From Metamycoplasma hyosynoviae (GTDB lineage: Bacteria > Bacillota_I > Bacilli_A > Mycoplasmatales > Metamycoplasmataceae): 64,000 nt of DNA. Below the pieces are notes generated by a model, which did not search any database, was not told the origin of the DNA, and was given only the letters and a program-made list of their open reading frames with translations. Shown here in pieces: positions 53,745-64,000 of this stretch. The stretch covers positions 1 through 64,000 of the forward strand of contig NZ_SOCH01000004.1 in NCBI RefSeq assembly GCF_004365165.1, given 5' to 3'. The translations under genes and the position numbers were made by a program. Within the stretch, counting starts at the first letter, position 1. Every line of letters starts with the position of its first letter.

Positions 53745-54767
53745 TTAATTTTGAATATTCAATTTTTCTAAAACAAGATTTTCTATTTTATTTTTTAGTT
53801 CAGTGTTTTGTAATAATAGTGCTTGTAAATTAGCAGCACCTTGGGCAATATTTTCACCTTCAAAACTATATCAAGAGGCTTTTTTCTCTAGAATTTCAAA
53901 ATCTTCAGCAAATTTTATAATTTCAGCAAGTTTTGAAATTCCTTTTGAAAATACAATTTCAATTTGGGCAGTTTTATAAGGTGCTGCTAATTTATTCTTA
54001 ACAACTTTACATTTAACTTGATTTCCAATAATATTTTCACCTTGACCTAATGTTTGTTGTTTTCTAACTTCTACTCTAATAGTTGAATAGAATTTTAAAG
54101 CTTTACCACCAGGAGTAGTTTCAGGGTTGCCAAACATTACACCAATTTTTTCACGAATTTGGTTGATGAAAATAACTGTGGTCTTATTTTTCGAAAGTGA
54201 TGCAGTAATTTTACGCAATGCCTTAGACATTAGTCTAGCTTGTACTCCAATTACTTGATCACGCATTTCACCATTTAATTCTGCTTCAGGAACTAGTGCT
54301 GCTACTGAATCAACTACAATCAAATCAATTGATCCTGTTTTCGACAAACAATCAACAATTTCAAGTGCTTGTTCGCCTGAATCCGGTTGTGAGAGGATCA
54401 ATTTATTTATATCAATTCCTAGGTTTTTAGCGTATAGCGGATCTATAGAATGCTCTGCATCTATAAATGCAGCAATTCCGCCTTTTTTTTGAACTTCAGC
54501 AATTGCGTGCAGTGCAATTGTAGTTTTACCACTACTTTCAGGACCGTAAATTTCTACAACACGTCCTTTTGGTCAGCCATTAATTCCTAATGCTTTATTA
54601 ATTGCAATCGAACCACTATCAATGACTTCAGGAATTATATCGGGCTTGCTACCTAGAATCATTATTGATTCTTTCCCAAATTTCTTCTCAATTTCTTTTA
54701 ATGCTTCCTGTAATTCTTTATTGTTTTCTAAAGAATCCATTCAATCATTATTTTTAGATTTACTCAT
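53745..54767 (-). CDS. recA: Recombinase A
   Basis: This 340-aa protein carries out strand exchange in homologous recombination and repair. Walker A is GPESSGKTT (about 74-82), with [15 protein letters not shown], Walker [13 protein letters not shown], loop L1 [22 protein letters not shown], loop L2 [23 protein letters not shown] and the polymerisation and C-terminal regions. AAAGGA lies before ATG 54767. UGA codes Trp in NDWMDSL, GWPKG and near the C terminus. It is flanked by short gaps and may be its own unit. It is relevant to recombination between the paralogous surface cassettes in this window. Confidence 0.97.
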
Positions 54768-54855
54768 CTATTTTTTTCCTTTCACATTCTAAATATATGC
54801 GATAAAAATTGAATTTTGTAAAATTTGAGAAAGATTTGAGAAACTTTTGAGAAAG

Positions 54856-57030
54856 TTATTTGTTAAATATTTGATCAAATTTCTTTGTAGCTCAGTCTTC
54901 AATTAAAACAGAAACAGTGATATTTTGTGTGTTATCATCTTTTTTATAAACATCAATTATTTTGATTTCGAATATACCTTTAATCTTTTTTAATTCTTCT
55001 AATTTAGAATCAATACTTTCATTTTTTTGCAGGGTGAAAGTAATATCTCTTGATTTTAGAGGTTGTTTATTATAAGGTTTATAAGAAAGCTTGTTATTGT
55101 CTAGCTTATCAATTAAAATTTCTGCAAATATCAAATCAGATTTTAAATAAAATGGATTTAGTTTAGCAATATATCCCACTAATGTTTCGCCACAATAAAT
55201 TAAAGAAGAAACGTTATTATTAAATATTTCTAAATCAGATTTTTTGAATAGTAGATTTTTATTAGTTAAACTTAATACATCATTTGCTATTTCATCAAAT
55301 GATTTTTCATTAGAACAAAGTCCTAATACATTAGTTTCAGTGTTAATAGAACCTAATTCAAAAAATGAAGTTTTATCAATACCTTGTTTTTTATTATAAA
55401 TTGCAGCTTTATAAAGTGATATTATCATCGAATTTCTAATGGTGATATGTTCTGTAGTTTTTGAATTAAGAACATTAATAGTATTTTCAAATCCAAAAGG
55501 ATTGAAAATATTTTCTTTTTCACTTATTAAAGTAAAAGTGCGTGCATTCATATAATTTTTAGAAGCAAATGAGTTAAGTAACACTTCATATTTTGAATTA
55601 GAGTTTAATTCAATTCTTGAAATAGTAGGCTCTTTTGCTTGAAAGTTGTCATAACCATAGAATCTAAAAATTTCTTCTATTAAATCTTGCAAATTAAATA
55701 AATCGTAGCGATAAGTTGGAAATGACATCTCATTTAATTTTTTGTTATATTTAAAACCTAGAATTTCAAGTTTTTTAATTACTTCTTGATATTTTGGTTG
55801 CTTGGTTAGCGAAAATCCTGCTAAATGATTAATTAGTTTTTCATCTAAAAATATTGCTTGACTTTGAACTTTTGGCTTGTTTATAATTTGAGAATGTTCT
55901 TTTACACGTGAAAACAAATAATCATAAGCTAGCAGAATTTGACCGCCACTAATTTCTTTGAAACCACGCAATGCTACATTAGTTTCAAGTTTGGTTTGTT
56001 TAACTGATTGCCGAATTTGTTTTAAGTCAAATGAAGCAAGTTCAAATATTACACCTGGTTTAGTATTGTTATATTCAAACTCAGAAGTTCCTATAACTTG
56101 AGCAAGTGCAATAGTATTGCTTCCATTTTTTACAACTAAATTATTTTCTAATTTAACTTTTTTACCACCTATAATTTCTAGTTCTTCTGAAGAAAGTGCA
56201 GTTGAAAATTCATTTGAAGAAAACAAGTTGTATGTATGGCAAGGGACCGACGCATATAAAAGCACTAAGTTAGATAAATCAATAGCAGCATTAAACGTTT
56301 TAATTTTATGTTTTCATAAAAGCATTTTGTCATGAATAGAAACATTTAAATCATTTTTCATTACTTCTACATAAGATAAATGATTTACTCCAACTAAGTT
56401 TTTTGAAACTTTTAGATTTGAAAAAAAAGTTGCAGGTGAAGCTGAAAAAGCTTTTGGTTTACTACCAAAATAAGCAGCTAGTTCACGCGACATTATTAAA
56501 TAACATTGAGCATCAGCTCGGTTAGATAAAATAGTGACATCAATTAAATAGTCATTCAGTTCAAAATATTCCATAGGATCAAGTGATAAATCTATAGGCC
56601 CATCGAAAGTAAATATTTGATCTTTATATTCATCAGGAATAAGTTCTTCATCAAAACCTACCTCACCAAGTCCAACCAACATTCCTTGTGAAGGATATCC
56701 TTGCATGTCTCGTGATTTTATGACAGTACCGCTTGCAATAGATCCATCAACAAAAGCCATTAAATACTTGCCAGCCACTACATTTGTTGCAGTAGTTTGG
56801 ATGATTCTAATATCACCTGAGCCAAAATCGATTTTACAAACTGTAAGGCGATCAGCATTTTCATTTTTCTTTGTTTCTAAAACGTAGCCAAACTTAATTT
56901 TGTCTGAGGTATTAAATTTTTCATAACCTTCAACTTCAAAACCAATTGAGTTTATTGCTTTGCATATTTCTTCGACAGAAACATTTTTAAGTCCTGCTTC
57001 GCTAATTAATCTTTTATATGAAAAAATCAT
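54856..57030 (-). CDS. pheT: Phenylalanyl-tRNA synthetase beta subunit
   Basis: This 724-aa subunit is somewhat short for the family (about 790-800). It has an N-terminal tRNA-binding-like domain (KNENADRLTVCKIDFG, SQGMLVGLGEVGF), the B3/B4 editing region (LSNRADAQCYLIMSRELAAYF), the B5 domain (KKLEILGFKYNKKLNEMSFPTYRYDLFNLQDLIEE) and a C-terminal anticodon-binding FDX-ACB domain (KSRDITFTLQKNESI). A UGA-Trp after KMLL splits the frame under the standard code. It lies downstream of pheS, whose stop codon is part of the TAAGGAG ribosome-binding site for pheT. Confidence 0.95.
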
Positions 57031-57039
57031 TACTTCTCC

Positions 57040-57981
57040 TTATTTAAATTGTTTTAGAAATCTTTTGTCATTAGTATAAAACTCACGAATGTCATCAATA
57101 CCATATTTAATCATTGCTATTCTTTCAATACCAATGCCAGCAGCAATTGCAGTCATTTTATTAGTATATCCAGCTGCTTTTAAAACATTGCGGTGCAACA
57201 TTCCTGCCCCAAGTACTTCAATTCATTTATTTTTATAAAATATGTCAACTTCCACACTAGGTTCAGTAAAGGGAAAATAAGAAGGACGCAAGCGAATTTC
57301 TACTTTTTCTTCTAGAACATAAGATAACATTTCTTTTAAAGTATAAATAAGTGTACCGAAACTATGGTTTCCCACACTTACAATATCAATTTGGCTAAAT
57401 TGATGTGAGTGTGTTGAATCTTCTTCATCATTACGATAAACTTTACCAATTGCAAAGTTTGAAAAGGCTTTATTTTTATGTTTTTCTAACTCACGTGCAC
57501 TTATACCAGTGTTATGTGTACGAAGTAAAGTAGAAGAATTTATATATAAAGAATCTTGCATATCACGAGCTGGGTGATTTTCAGGAATGTTAAGGCGTTT
57601 GAAATTATATTCTTCTTCTTCAATAGAAGAAGCTACAGTTTCATAATATCCATTATTTAAAAGTCATTTACGAAACATAGAAGCTATTTTTTCTACTGGA
57701 TGAATTGAACCATAGAAATTATGGGGAGTAGCATAATCATAAAATTCAGAAGCCATAATTTTTTGAGCTTCTAGTGAGTTTATTTTAGCTTTAGCTTTTT
57801 CAAAAAATTCTTCTGCTTGTAGTTTTAGTTCTTGAATCTTACGACCAAGTGCAGCTTTTTGATCAGGTGCAGCTTTTTTTAATTCTTGCATAAGTTCTTG
57901 CATTTCAGAACTAGTGGCAAAAGCATTTTTTGCTTGTTTTAAATCTTCTAAGTTATTTATTTTTTCTAAGTCAAATTTCAT
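57040..57981 (-). CDS. pheS: Phenylalanyl-tRNA synthetase alpha subunit
   Basis: This 313-aa class II catalytic subunit is preceded by an N-terminal coiled coil ([16 protein letters not shown]). Class II motifs are [34 protein letters not shown] (motif 2) and [22 protein letters not shown] (motif 3). Two UGA-Trp codons split it. ATG 57981 overlaps the end region of rarA (stop 57983), with GGGAG upstream, so rarA-pheS-pheT are probably co-transcribed. Confidence 0.96.
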
Positions 57982-57982
57982 T

Positions 57983-59203
57983 TTATTCTCCCATTACTTT
58001 CTTTCAATATTCTTTTATTTTAGCTTCATAGCCTTCTACTTTATCATTAAAATTATAATACTTCTTTTCCTTTAACTCTCGTGGCAAATAAGTTTGAGAA
58101 ATGTAGTGATTAGGGTAATCATGTGGATATTTATATCCAATCCCACGATTTAATTTTCCGGCAGATTTATAGTGCCCATCTTTCAAATAATTTGGCACAT
58201 CATAGATTTTACCGCTATCTATATCTTGCATAGCAGAAGAAGACGCTTTATAAACTGAGTTTGATTTTGGACTTAATGCTATTGCTAAAATTGCATATCC
58301 AATCGGCAAATATCCTTCTGGCATGCCTAAGCGTTCAAAAGCTTGAATTGCAGCAAGAACATCAGTTGCAAGATGAGGATTAGCAAGCCCTACATCTTCA
58401 TAACTAGCACATAGCATTCTACGAAAAAGCCCATCAAAATCATTTGCTTTAGCAAGTAAAAAACCATAATATAAACTTGCATCTGGATCACTTCCTCGAA
58501 GTGATTTGTGAAAAGCAGATAAGTAGTTATAATGGTTTTCACCATCTTTATCAGAAGCAAATTGTAGTGCTGGAATAATTTTTTTTATAGTTTCTAAATC
58601 AATTTTTTTGGTTTTAGAAAAAGTCAAAATCAAACCAAAATTATTTAGTGCCACTCTTCAATCAAAACCTGATTGAAGTTCTAGATAATCATAAATTTCA
58701 TCATCTATTTTGTTTTTGATTTTTAGTGAATCAGCGTATTTTTTTAATAAAGGTTTTATTTGACCTTGCATAGGTTTTTTTAATTCTATTAAAAAACTAC
58801 GACTTCTTAGAGCTGGATTCACTTTAAAATAAGGATTTTCAGTTGTAGTTGCATAAACGATAATTAAAGAATTTTCAAGATAGTAAAGCAAAATATCTTG
58901 TTTATCTTTATTTAACCTATGAATTTCATCAATAATCAAAATTTCATTATTCTTTAATTTTGTAATCAAATTTTCTTTAGTTTCATTAGCGGCATTGAAA
59001 TAATCAAAACTTTTTTTCATTGCTTTTGCCAAAATAAAAGAAATTGTGGTTTTGCCTACACCGGGAGGTCCGAAGAAGATAAATGAACTAGTGTTTTTAT
59101 TTTTAATTATGTTTTCAAATAAGATTTTGTGTTCAGGACTGCACACAAAATCTTCAAGGTTATTGGGTCTTAATTTATTGGCTAAATTATCTATATCATT
59201 CAT
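57983..59203 (-). CDS. rarA: RarA/MgsA-type AAA+ replication-recombination ATPase
   Basis: This 406-aa clamp-loader-like ATPase acts at stalled forks. Walker A is FFGPPGVGKTT, Walker B LIIDEIHRLNK, sensor-1 YATTTENPYFKVNPALRSR, and the MgsA C-terminal domain has SAFHKSLRGSDPDASLYY and ASYEDVGLANPHL. One UGA-Trp lies between the AAA+ and C-terminal parts, another near the end. It is followed directly by pheS with one intervening base. Confidence 0.95.
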
Positions 59204-59218
59204 ATTTATCTTTTTGCT

Positions 59219-59899
59219 TTATTTTTTAGAAGCAAGTTTATTAAATTTATCAATTATTGCATTAATTTCATTAGCCGATAGTGTTTCTGTAAGTTCGGTT
59301 GTGATTTGACCAAATGCTTTATCTAGTTCACTTAGTTTAGCAAAAATAGCATGTCCTGGTTCATTATAAATGTCAATATTGTATTCTTCATTTAAAAATA
59401 CAAATAAGATAATGATAGGTGTTTTTTTAGGAACTATGTTTTGAAGTTGTTTGATAATTAGATCATTACTTAATATTGGATTAGGAAAAATTTTATTTTT
59501 TTTACCATCATCTAATTTTTTAAATCATTCTCTTTCAATACAATTTCCTTCAATATCTGAAGTTAAATAGATTGGATGAGTTAAAACAAGAGCTTGTGAA
59601 AATAGTAATATTGGTCCATTAAGAAAAATAAATTTATCTTTATCATACGTAAAACTTGTTTTTGATAAAAATTTAAATCCATATTCATTGCTATATTTTT
59701 TTAGTAGTCCAAATAAAGCTTCTGAATTTTGTGATTTTTCTTGTTGTTTTTTTTGCATTTTCTTTTTTAAGAAAATGTAAAAAAAGATGAAAAGCCCAAT
59801 AAAAAGAATAAATAAAGTTATACCAAGTGAAATTCCTAAAACATAATTTTTATTTGGAACATTTTGATTTTTTAATACATTTTCAACTTTTTCTAGCAT
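59219..59899 (-). CDS. Single-span membrane protein, possibly NERD-like
   Basis: This 226-aa protein of uncertain family has a short N terminus, one membrane helix (about 20-45, VLGISLGITLFILFIGLFIFFYIF), a basic helix, then a cytoplasmic domain. The domain's pattern (ALFGLLKKYSNEYGFKFLSKTSF, FSQALVLTHPIYLTSDIEGN, EWFKKLDD, FPNPI) loosely recalls nuclease-related NERD domains with a following Asn-Pro motif. That comparison is weak. It ends 15 nt before rarA and may belong to that operon. One UGA-Trp. Confidence 0.7.
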
Positions 59900-59925
59900 T
59901 TATTTATCTCTCTTTATTTCTATCA

Positions 59926-60642
59926 TTAATTATATTTAAAAATATGATTATTTAGATTAGATTTTCGCTTTTTATAGTCTGGTAAGATATTTTTAACACT
60001 AGCTCAAAATTCTTTGGAATGGTTAGGAAAATTGAAATGTACAAGTTCATGAACTACAACATATTCAATAATATAAGGTTCAAATAATGCTAAATACTGA
60101 GAAAAAATTATTTGATTTTCAATCACATAATTAGTTCCTCAAGCAGTTTTCTTTTTGATAATTTTTATTGTTAAGTCATCTATTTTCTTCTTAGGACAAA
60201 TTATAAAAAAATGTTTTAAAATCAAAAAATTAAGTTTTTCTTCTAATTTTTGTCTCATTCAATTTCAAAGTGTTTTTTCAATTTTAATATCATCTTCTTC
60301 TTCGATATTGTTGAAAGTGATTAATTCATCTTCAAAAGAAAAATTTAATTTGTTGTTTGAAACAAAATAGGTGATTTTTTCGCCGAATAAATAAAAATAT
60401 TTTTCAATTAAATTAACTTCTAGTGAGGGTTTAGTTTTAGATTTTTGAAATTTAAAAGAAGTTATCGAACGTGAGACAAAATTTTCAATTTCTTTTTTAT
60501 GAAAATCAAATGTATTTACTTTTAGTATATACATTCCATCTTTGCTTTCAAAATAAGTTTTTTTGTTATCGGTAATAATAACCTTTACTGGACATATTTT
60601 ACCTTCAACTAAAAAATTATCAATCACCTCTTTTAAAACCAT
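59926..60642 (-). CDS. YgjP-like M48-type metallopeptidase
   Basis: This 238-aa predicted zinc protease has the C-terminal signature YVVVHELVHFNFPNHSKEFW (HExxH zinc site plus the conserved His), preceded by KTAWGTNYVIENQIIFSQYLALFEPYIIEY, the usual DUF45 layout. UGA codes Trp at four or more sites, including NWMRQK. ATG 60642 is preferred; a TTG three codons upstream is possible, but neither has a ribosome-binding site. It is cytosolic, with unknown substrate. In other genomes, relatives neighbour type I restriction systems, but none is seen here. Confidence 0.88.
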
Positions 60643-60674
60643 AGTATTCAATATTTTAAATAAAAGTTGGCACT

Positions 60675-60716
60675 AAAAATAAAAATTCTGTCTTTGAACG
60701 CTAAAACAGAATTTTT
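60675..60716. terminator. Terminator of the Pro/Thr-repeat lipoprotein gene
   Basis: AAAAATTCTGT (60681-60691) pairs perfectly with ACAGAATTTTT (60706-60716). T-tracts flank it on the minus strand. It lies 19 nt after the stop codon at 60735. Confidence 0.9.
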
Positions 60717-60734
60717 AAGGTTAATTATTAATTG

Positions 60735-62651
60735 TTAAACAACATCAAATCATAAAGAAATAGAACCTTGTAGTGAAAGAGGAGTATTTGAACCCACAAT
60801 TTCAAATTGAAGTTCATAATTTAAATTAAATGTTACTCTATTGCCATTTTTAACAAAATTATTCGCGCCTAGAATTTTTCCGATGATAGTTTGAAACATA
60901 AACACATCTTGACCGTTTTGAGTAAATGTCATTTTTTGAAGGTCAATATTATCTTTCAAATGTTGCCCTTCTTTTAAAGTAATTTCAAATTTTGAACTTA
61001 TTGAATTTTCTAATACAAGAGTTAATTTTTCTTGAGCGTCTTTTTGAACTCTAACTATTGCAAATTCATTATATTGAAGCATTAAATAATTTGTCATATC
61101 TTCTGCAGATATTTCAAATTTATCGGGAGTAGGACTATTTTGATATTTGGTTTTAATTTCATCCATTTTTTTAATTAGTTCAGATGGAGTTTTTACATTT
61201 AGAAGTTTAAAATTATATCCATTTTTACCTAATGTATCAACTGTTATTTTTTTAAAGCCAGTAATTTTTTCATATGCTGGTTCAGAAGTTATTTTTTGTC
61301 CATCTTTATCAATTTCTAATTGAAATCCAAGTACTATAGTTCCTTCAATATCATCTGCTATTATTGATTGACTTCCGAATTTTACTTTATCGAAAGTAAA
61401 GTAATCTTCATATTTTTTTTCGATTTCAAAATATTTATGAACTACTTTATCTGTTGTATTAAATAAAGCTAAATCAGCAGAAGCGTAACTTTCTGAAACA
61501 TTAACTATTTTACGTTTCATTTTTTTAAAAATATAGTTTAAAACATCTTTATCATTATATGTTGCAAATTTGATTTGTTGTCTAAATGAAGAAACTAATG
61601 TAATTTCTTTTGTTTGTTCATCTGCACTTACTGCTTTATTAAATGATTTTGATAAGAATTTTAGATCTACGTTTAGTTGTTGATTTTCATTAATTGAGAA
61701 ATTAGCAAATTTGTATTGTGGATTATTTTTATAAATCAGAATATCAATATTTTCGTTATAATCACTTGTGAATACAATAACGTTTTTGATGTAATCAAAA
61801 GGTTTATCTTTTTGTTCTTTAAGAGTAGTTTTTTCTTCAATTAATTTTTCTTGGTCGGCAATTGCTTCAACTGTATTTGAAATAAAGACTTTATGCTTAG
61901 CAAATCCTGTACAAGTTAGAGAATATTTTTTAAATGAAGTTTCATCTTTGATTTTAATTTCAACATCAAATGAAACAAAGGAATTTTCATCATCATAACT
62001 TGTTAAAGTTAAATTTTGAAATTGAAATTTATTTAATACCTCACCGCTTGGAATTGCTTTAATTTTATATGCACTAGGTGATGTATGCATTTGACTATTT
62101 AAAGCAAATAAATCTAGAAAATCACCAAATTTATCAATTGTAATTCCATCTAAAGTTTTACCTTTGATAATATCTGTTGGAGCTTGTGGTTGGTTTTGAG
62201 TTCCAAAGTTAGTAAATTGTTTTTCTTGTAGTTCTGAAGTTAAATTGTTTTTAGTATCTTTTATATTAAAAGATAGTTTTACAGTAGTTTCACTAGTTTT
62301 TTCTACTTTTAGATTTTCATATTTATGTCCTTCTTTCAACGAAGGAATAGAGTATGCATCAGAAGTTAAAGCATCTTTTAATTCAATTTGTGAATTTTTT
62401 AATTGGATTTGATCTTTTATTTCTTTAGCATAATTGTTTAAAATCTTCTGGTTTTCAACTTCTTGATTAGGATCAACTGGATCTTTTGGATCAGGTGTTG
62501 GATTTGGATTGGGAGTTGGGTTTGGGGTTGGTGTAGGAGTTGGAGTAGGAGTAGGGTTCACCTGGACTTTTTTATTTCCGCATTTTGCAGCAACAACCAA
62601 AGGAGTTGCTACAACAGGTAGCAACAAGATTGTGCTTAAATATTTTTTCAT
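60735..62651 (-). CDS. Surface lipoprotein with Pro/Thr/Asn repeat and repeated modules
   Basis: This 638-aa lipoprotein has the box VVAAKC (Cys24). Directly after the anchor comes a low-complexity spacer (PTPTPTPTPTPNPTPNP, then DPKDPVDPNQ) that should hold the protein away from the membrane. The rest consists of repeated modules of 80-110 residues ending in motifs like KQFTNFG, LTCTGFAKH and EKITGFKK. This is the same TGF-ending pattern as in the two large cassette proteins, so they share a domain family. One UGA-Trp lies five codons before the stop. It is monocistronic, with no homopolymer in its upstream region. Probable antigen or adhesin. Confidence 0.85.
62490..62563. repeat. Hexamer-type tandem repeat encoding the Pro/Thr spacer
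   Basis: Degenerate six-base units of the GGAGTT/GGTGTT/GGATTG type run through this segment (about 62490-62563) and encode alternating Pro-Thr and Pro-Asn residues on the minus strand. Copy number could change in frame without disrupting the lipoprotein. Confidence 0.65.
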
Positions 62652-62806
62652 TAATTATCTTTTAAATGGTGCCTTTTTAAATATATTCTATTATGTGAAT
62701 TAATTATTATCGCTTGAAAAAGAAGAGATTCAAATTAGTTAGATATTAGAATTATCTAAATTGTATAACAAATAATTTAAATTATTTAAAAGATGAAAAT
62801 TAAATG

Positions 62807-62843
62807 AAAAATACAATATTGTACCCCCAATACTGTATTTTTT
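62807..62843. terminator. Terminator after the DUF885 gene
   Basis: A 15-bp stem with one mismatch (62807-62821 with 62828-62842) around a short C-rich loop is followed by T residues on both strands. It lies about 50 nt beyond the stop codon of the minus-strand peptidase gene. Confidence 0.85.
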
Positions 62844-62893
62844 GTGTCGATAAAATTAATTCTTAATTTTTTATTCTAGTCTTTATGTAAGGA

Positions 62894-64000
62894 TTATTTT
62901 TTGATTCCATATTCAGCTCTAACAATTGCAACAACTGCGTCCATTGGAAGCGCTGAGTTTCTTAATAATATATCAAAGAATTTCTTTGTATTTGTGTGGT
63001 TATCTTTGTTTACAAAGTCTTCACGTGATAATTTTGTAGTTGCTCTAACTTCTTCATATAAATCTTTTAGAATTTCTTTTCCTGAGTTATATGAAGTAGC
63101 TTGGCCTACAAAGTTTAGATATCTTTTAGCTTCAGATTCTTTATCTCCAACACCTAATGCTGAGTTATCTGACATATACTTACGTACTTTTTCAATTGAT
63201 CATCCACCAGTTAAATCAGCAGCACCTTTTACAGTAGCACCATGATAAGCAGTATCAAATAATAGACGCATATTTCTTAATTGAGCTTCATTTAATGCAC
63301 CAAAATATTGAAGCATATTACATAATTCGGCAGCAGCTTTAATTTTTGCACCTTCAGTGGTAAATACACTGTTTCCAGCTTCATTTACTTTATTATAGTA
63401 AACTCCACCATGAAGTGTTTTCATTTTTTGAGCTTCTGCACTCTTATTAACTTCTTCTTCTTTATCTCAATTGATATTAACATCTTTCAAGAAGCTAGTT
63501 ATACCATAAGATTTATTTCATCCAAAATCAGTTGGAAGCGAATCTAGATTTGTTGAAACATAATCAGGAGTTCCATAGAATTTAGCTTCAATTCCAAATC
63601 ATTCCATGAATAATGCTCAACCTTCAATGTATGAGGTGTAATCAAAGATACCAGGAGTTAATGCTATTTCATTACCATCTTTGTCTTTGAATTTGGTTAA
63701 GTGATGTTCAGCATACATTAATTGGTTGTGGTGTCCCATCATTGATTCGTGGTTTGCAAATGATGTTACTGATCATTTTTGTAGTCCATAATAAGGATCG
63801 GCATTGAACATAAAGTTTCTAACTGCTGTTTCATAGGCACCTACACCAGCAGCATCACGATCACCAAAATCATAGGTTTGCACACCATAATCAGGAACTG
63901 CTTTATCAAAGAATGTTCTACCATAATTTTGAGTAGCTTCTCTAAATTGATAGTAAGCTTTAAAACCTTCTAATGCACCATAGTAAAATTGACCATTTGT
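62894..64000 (-). CDS. DUF885-family metallopeptidase, C-terminal part
   Basis: At least 368 codons are visible; the 5' part is beyond the window end. The segment has the DUF885 hallmarks: the zinc motif SFANHESMMGHHNQLMYAEH (HExxxGHH, where the family usually has HExxPGHH) and YIEGWALFMEWFGIEAKFYG, with its conserved Glu-Gly-Trp. Many Trp are UGA-coded. The C terminus reads AVVAIVRAEYGIKK. The protein is probably a secreted or surface peptidase of the M32-like superfamily. The N-terminal signal cannot be checked here. A Met replaces the usual Pro before GHH. Confidence 0.82.

Noticed and set aside
62509..62703. Plus-strand Gly/Val repeat peptide opposite the lipoprotein start.
   Set aside because: It is the antisense reading of the Pro/Thr hexamer repeat and has no supporting signals.

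Overview
The window is a piece of a mycoplasma (Mollicutes) chromosome. The DNA is very AT-rich, and nearly every long gene is complete only if UGA is read as tryptophan (genetic code 4). Surface proteins are diacyl-type lipoproteins with boxes such as IAKKC, AAKC and SASC, and there is no sign of cell-wall synthesis. The catabolic arginine genes arcB-arcC, together with an F1-like ATPase/MIB-MIP locus, point to an arginine-using member of the Hominis group (Metamycoplasma/Mycoplasmopsis-like). The species cannot be fixed from this window.

Layout. (1) 1-6.4 kb, mostly + strand: a remnant-rich left edge, phosphoglycerate mutase (gpmI), a rhodanese plus double thioredoxin-like lipoprotein, and the arcB-arcC operon. 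(2) 6.4-15.1 kb, - strand: two paralogous two-gene cassettes. Each encodes a 267-aa tail-anchored protein and a 1.0-1.1 kaa membrane-anchored surface protein with repeated modules and BspA-like leucine-rich repeats. Each cassette is preceded by a homopolymer tract placed against the -10 box, the layout of phase-variable promoters. A decayed Y-family polymerase fragment and a short repeat lie between the cassettes. (3) 15.3-17 kb, + strand: prs and rsmG. (4) 17-20 kb, - strand: a type II P-type cation ATPase. (5) 20-29.2 kb, - strand: an ABC transport locus with a P68-type lipoprotein, a thermonuclease lipoprotein, an ATPase with a very large coiled-coil insertion, two permeases, a small membrane protein and a second binding lipoprotein. 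(6) 29.5-31.1 kb: tatD-rsmA on the - strand, then a + strand APC amino-acid permease at 31.3-33.0 kb. (7) 33.2-46.25 kb, - strand: one apparent operon of nine tightly packed genes. It starts with a DUF31/MIP-type serine protease, continues through a seven-gene F1-like ATPase/X0 cluster and ends with an MIB-type immunoglobulin-binding protein; an A18 tract abuts its promoter. (8) 46.5-60.6 kb, - strand: housekeeping genes infC-rpmI-rplT, nadD-HD, dinB, sufU-sufS, tlyA-like, nusB, ymdB-like, recA, pheS-pheT and rarA, plus a single-span membrane protein and a YgjP-like metallopeptidase. (9) 60.7-64 kb, - strand: a Pro/Thr-repeat lipoprotein and the C-terminal part of a DUF885 metallopeptidase cut by the window end.

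Biologically the window combines host-nutrient scavenging (nuclease plus ABC importer, amino-acid permease, arginine fermentation to ATP) with antibody evasion. The MIB/MIP pair is physically and translationally tied to an F1-like motor. Surface variation appears to be controlled by slippable homopolymers in at least three promoters. No rRNA, tRNA, CRISPR array or intact insertion sequence was seen.
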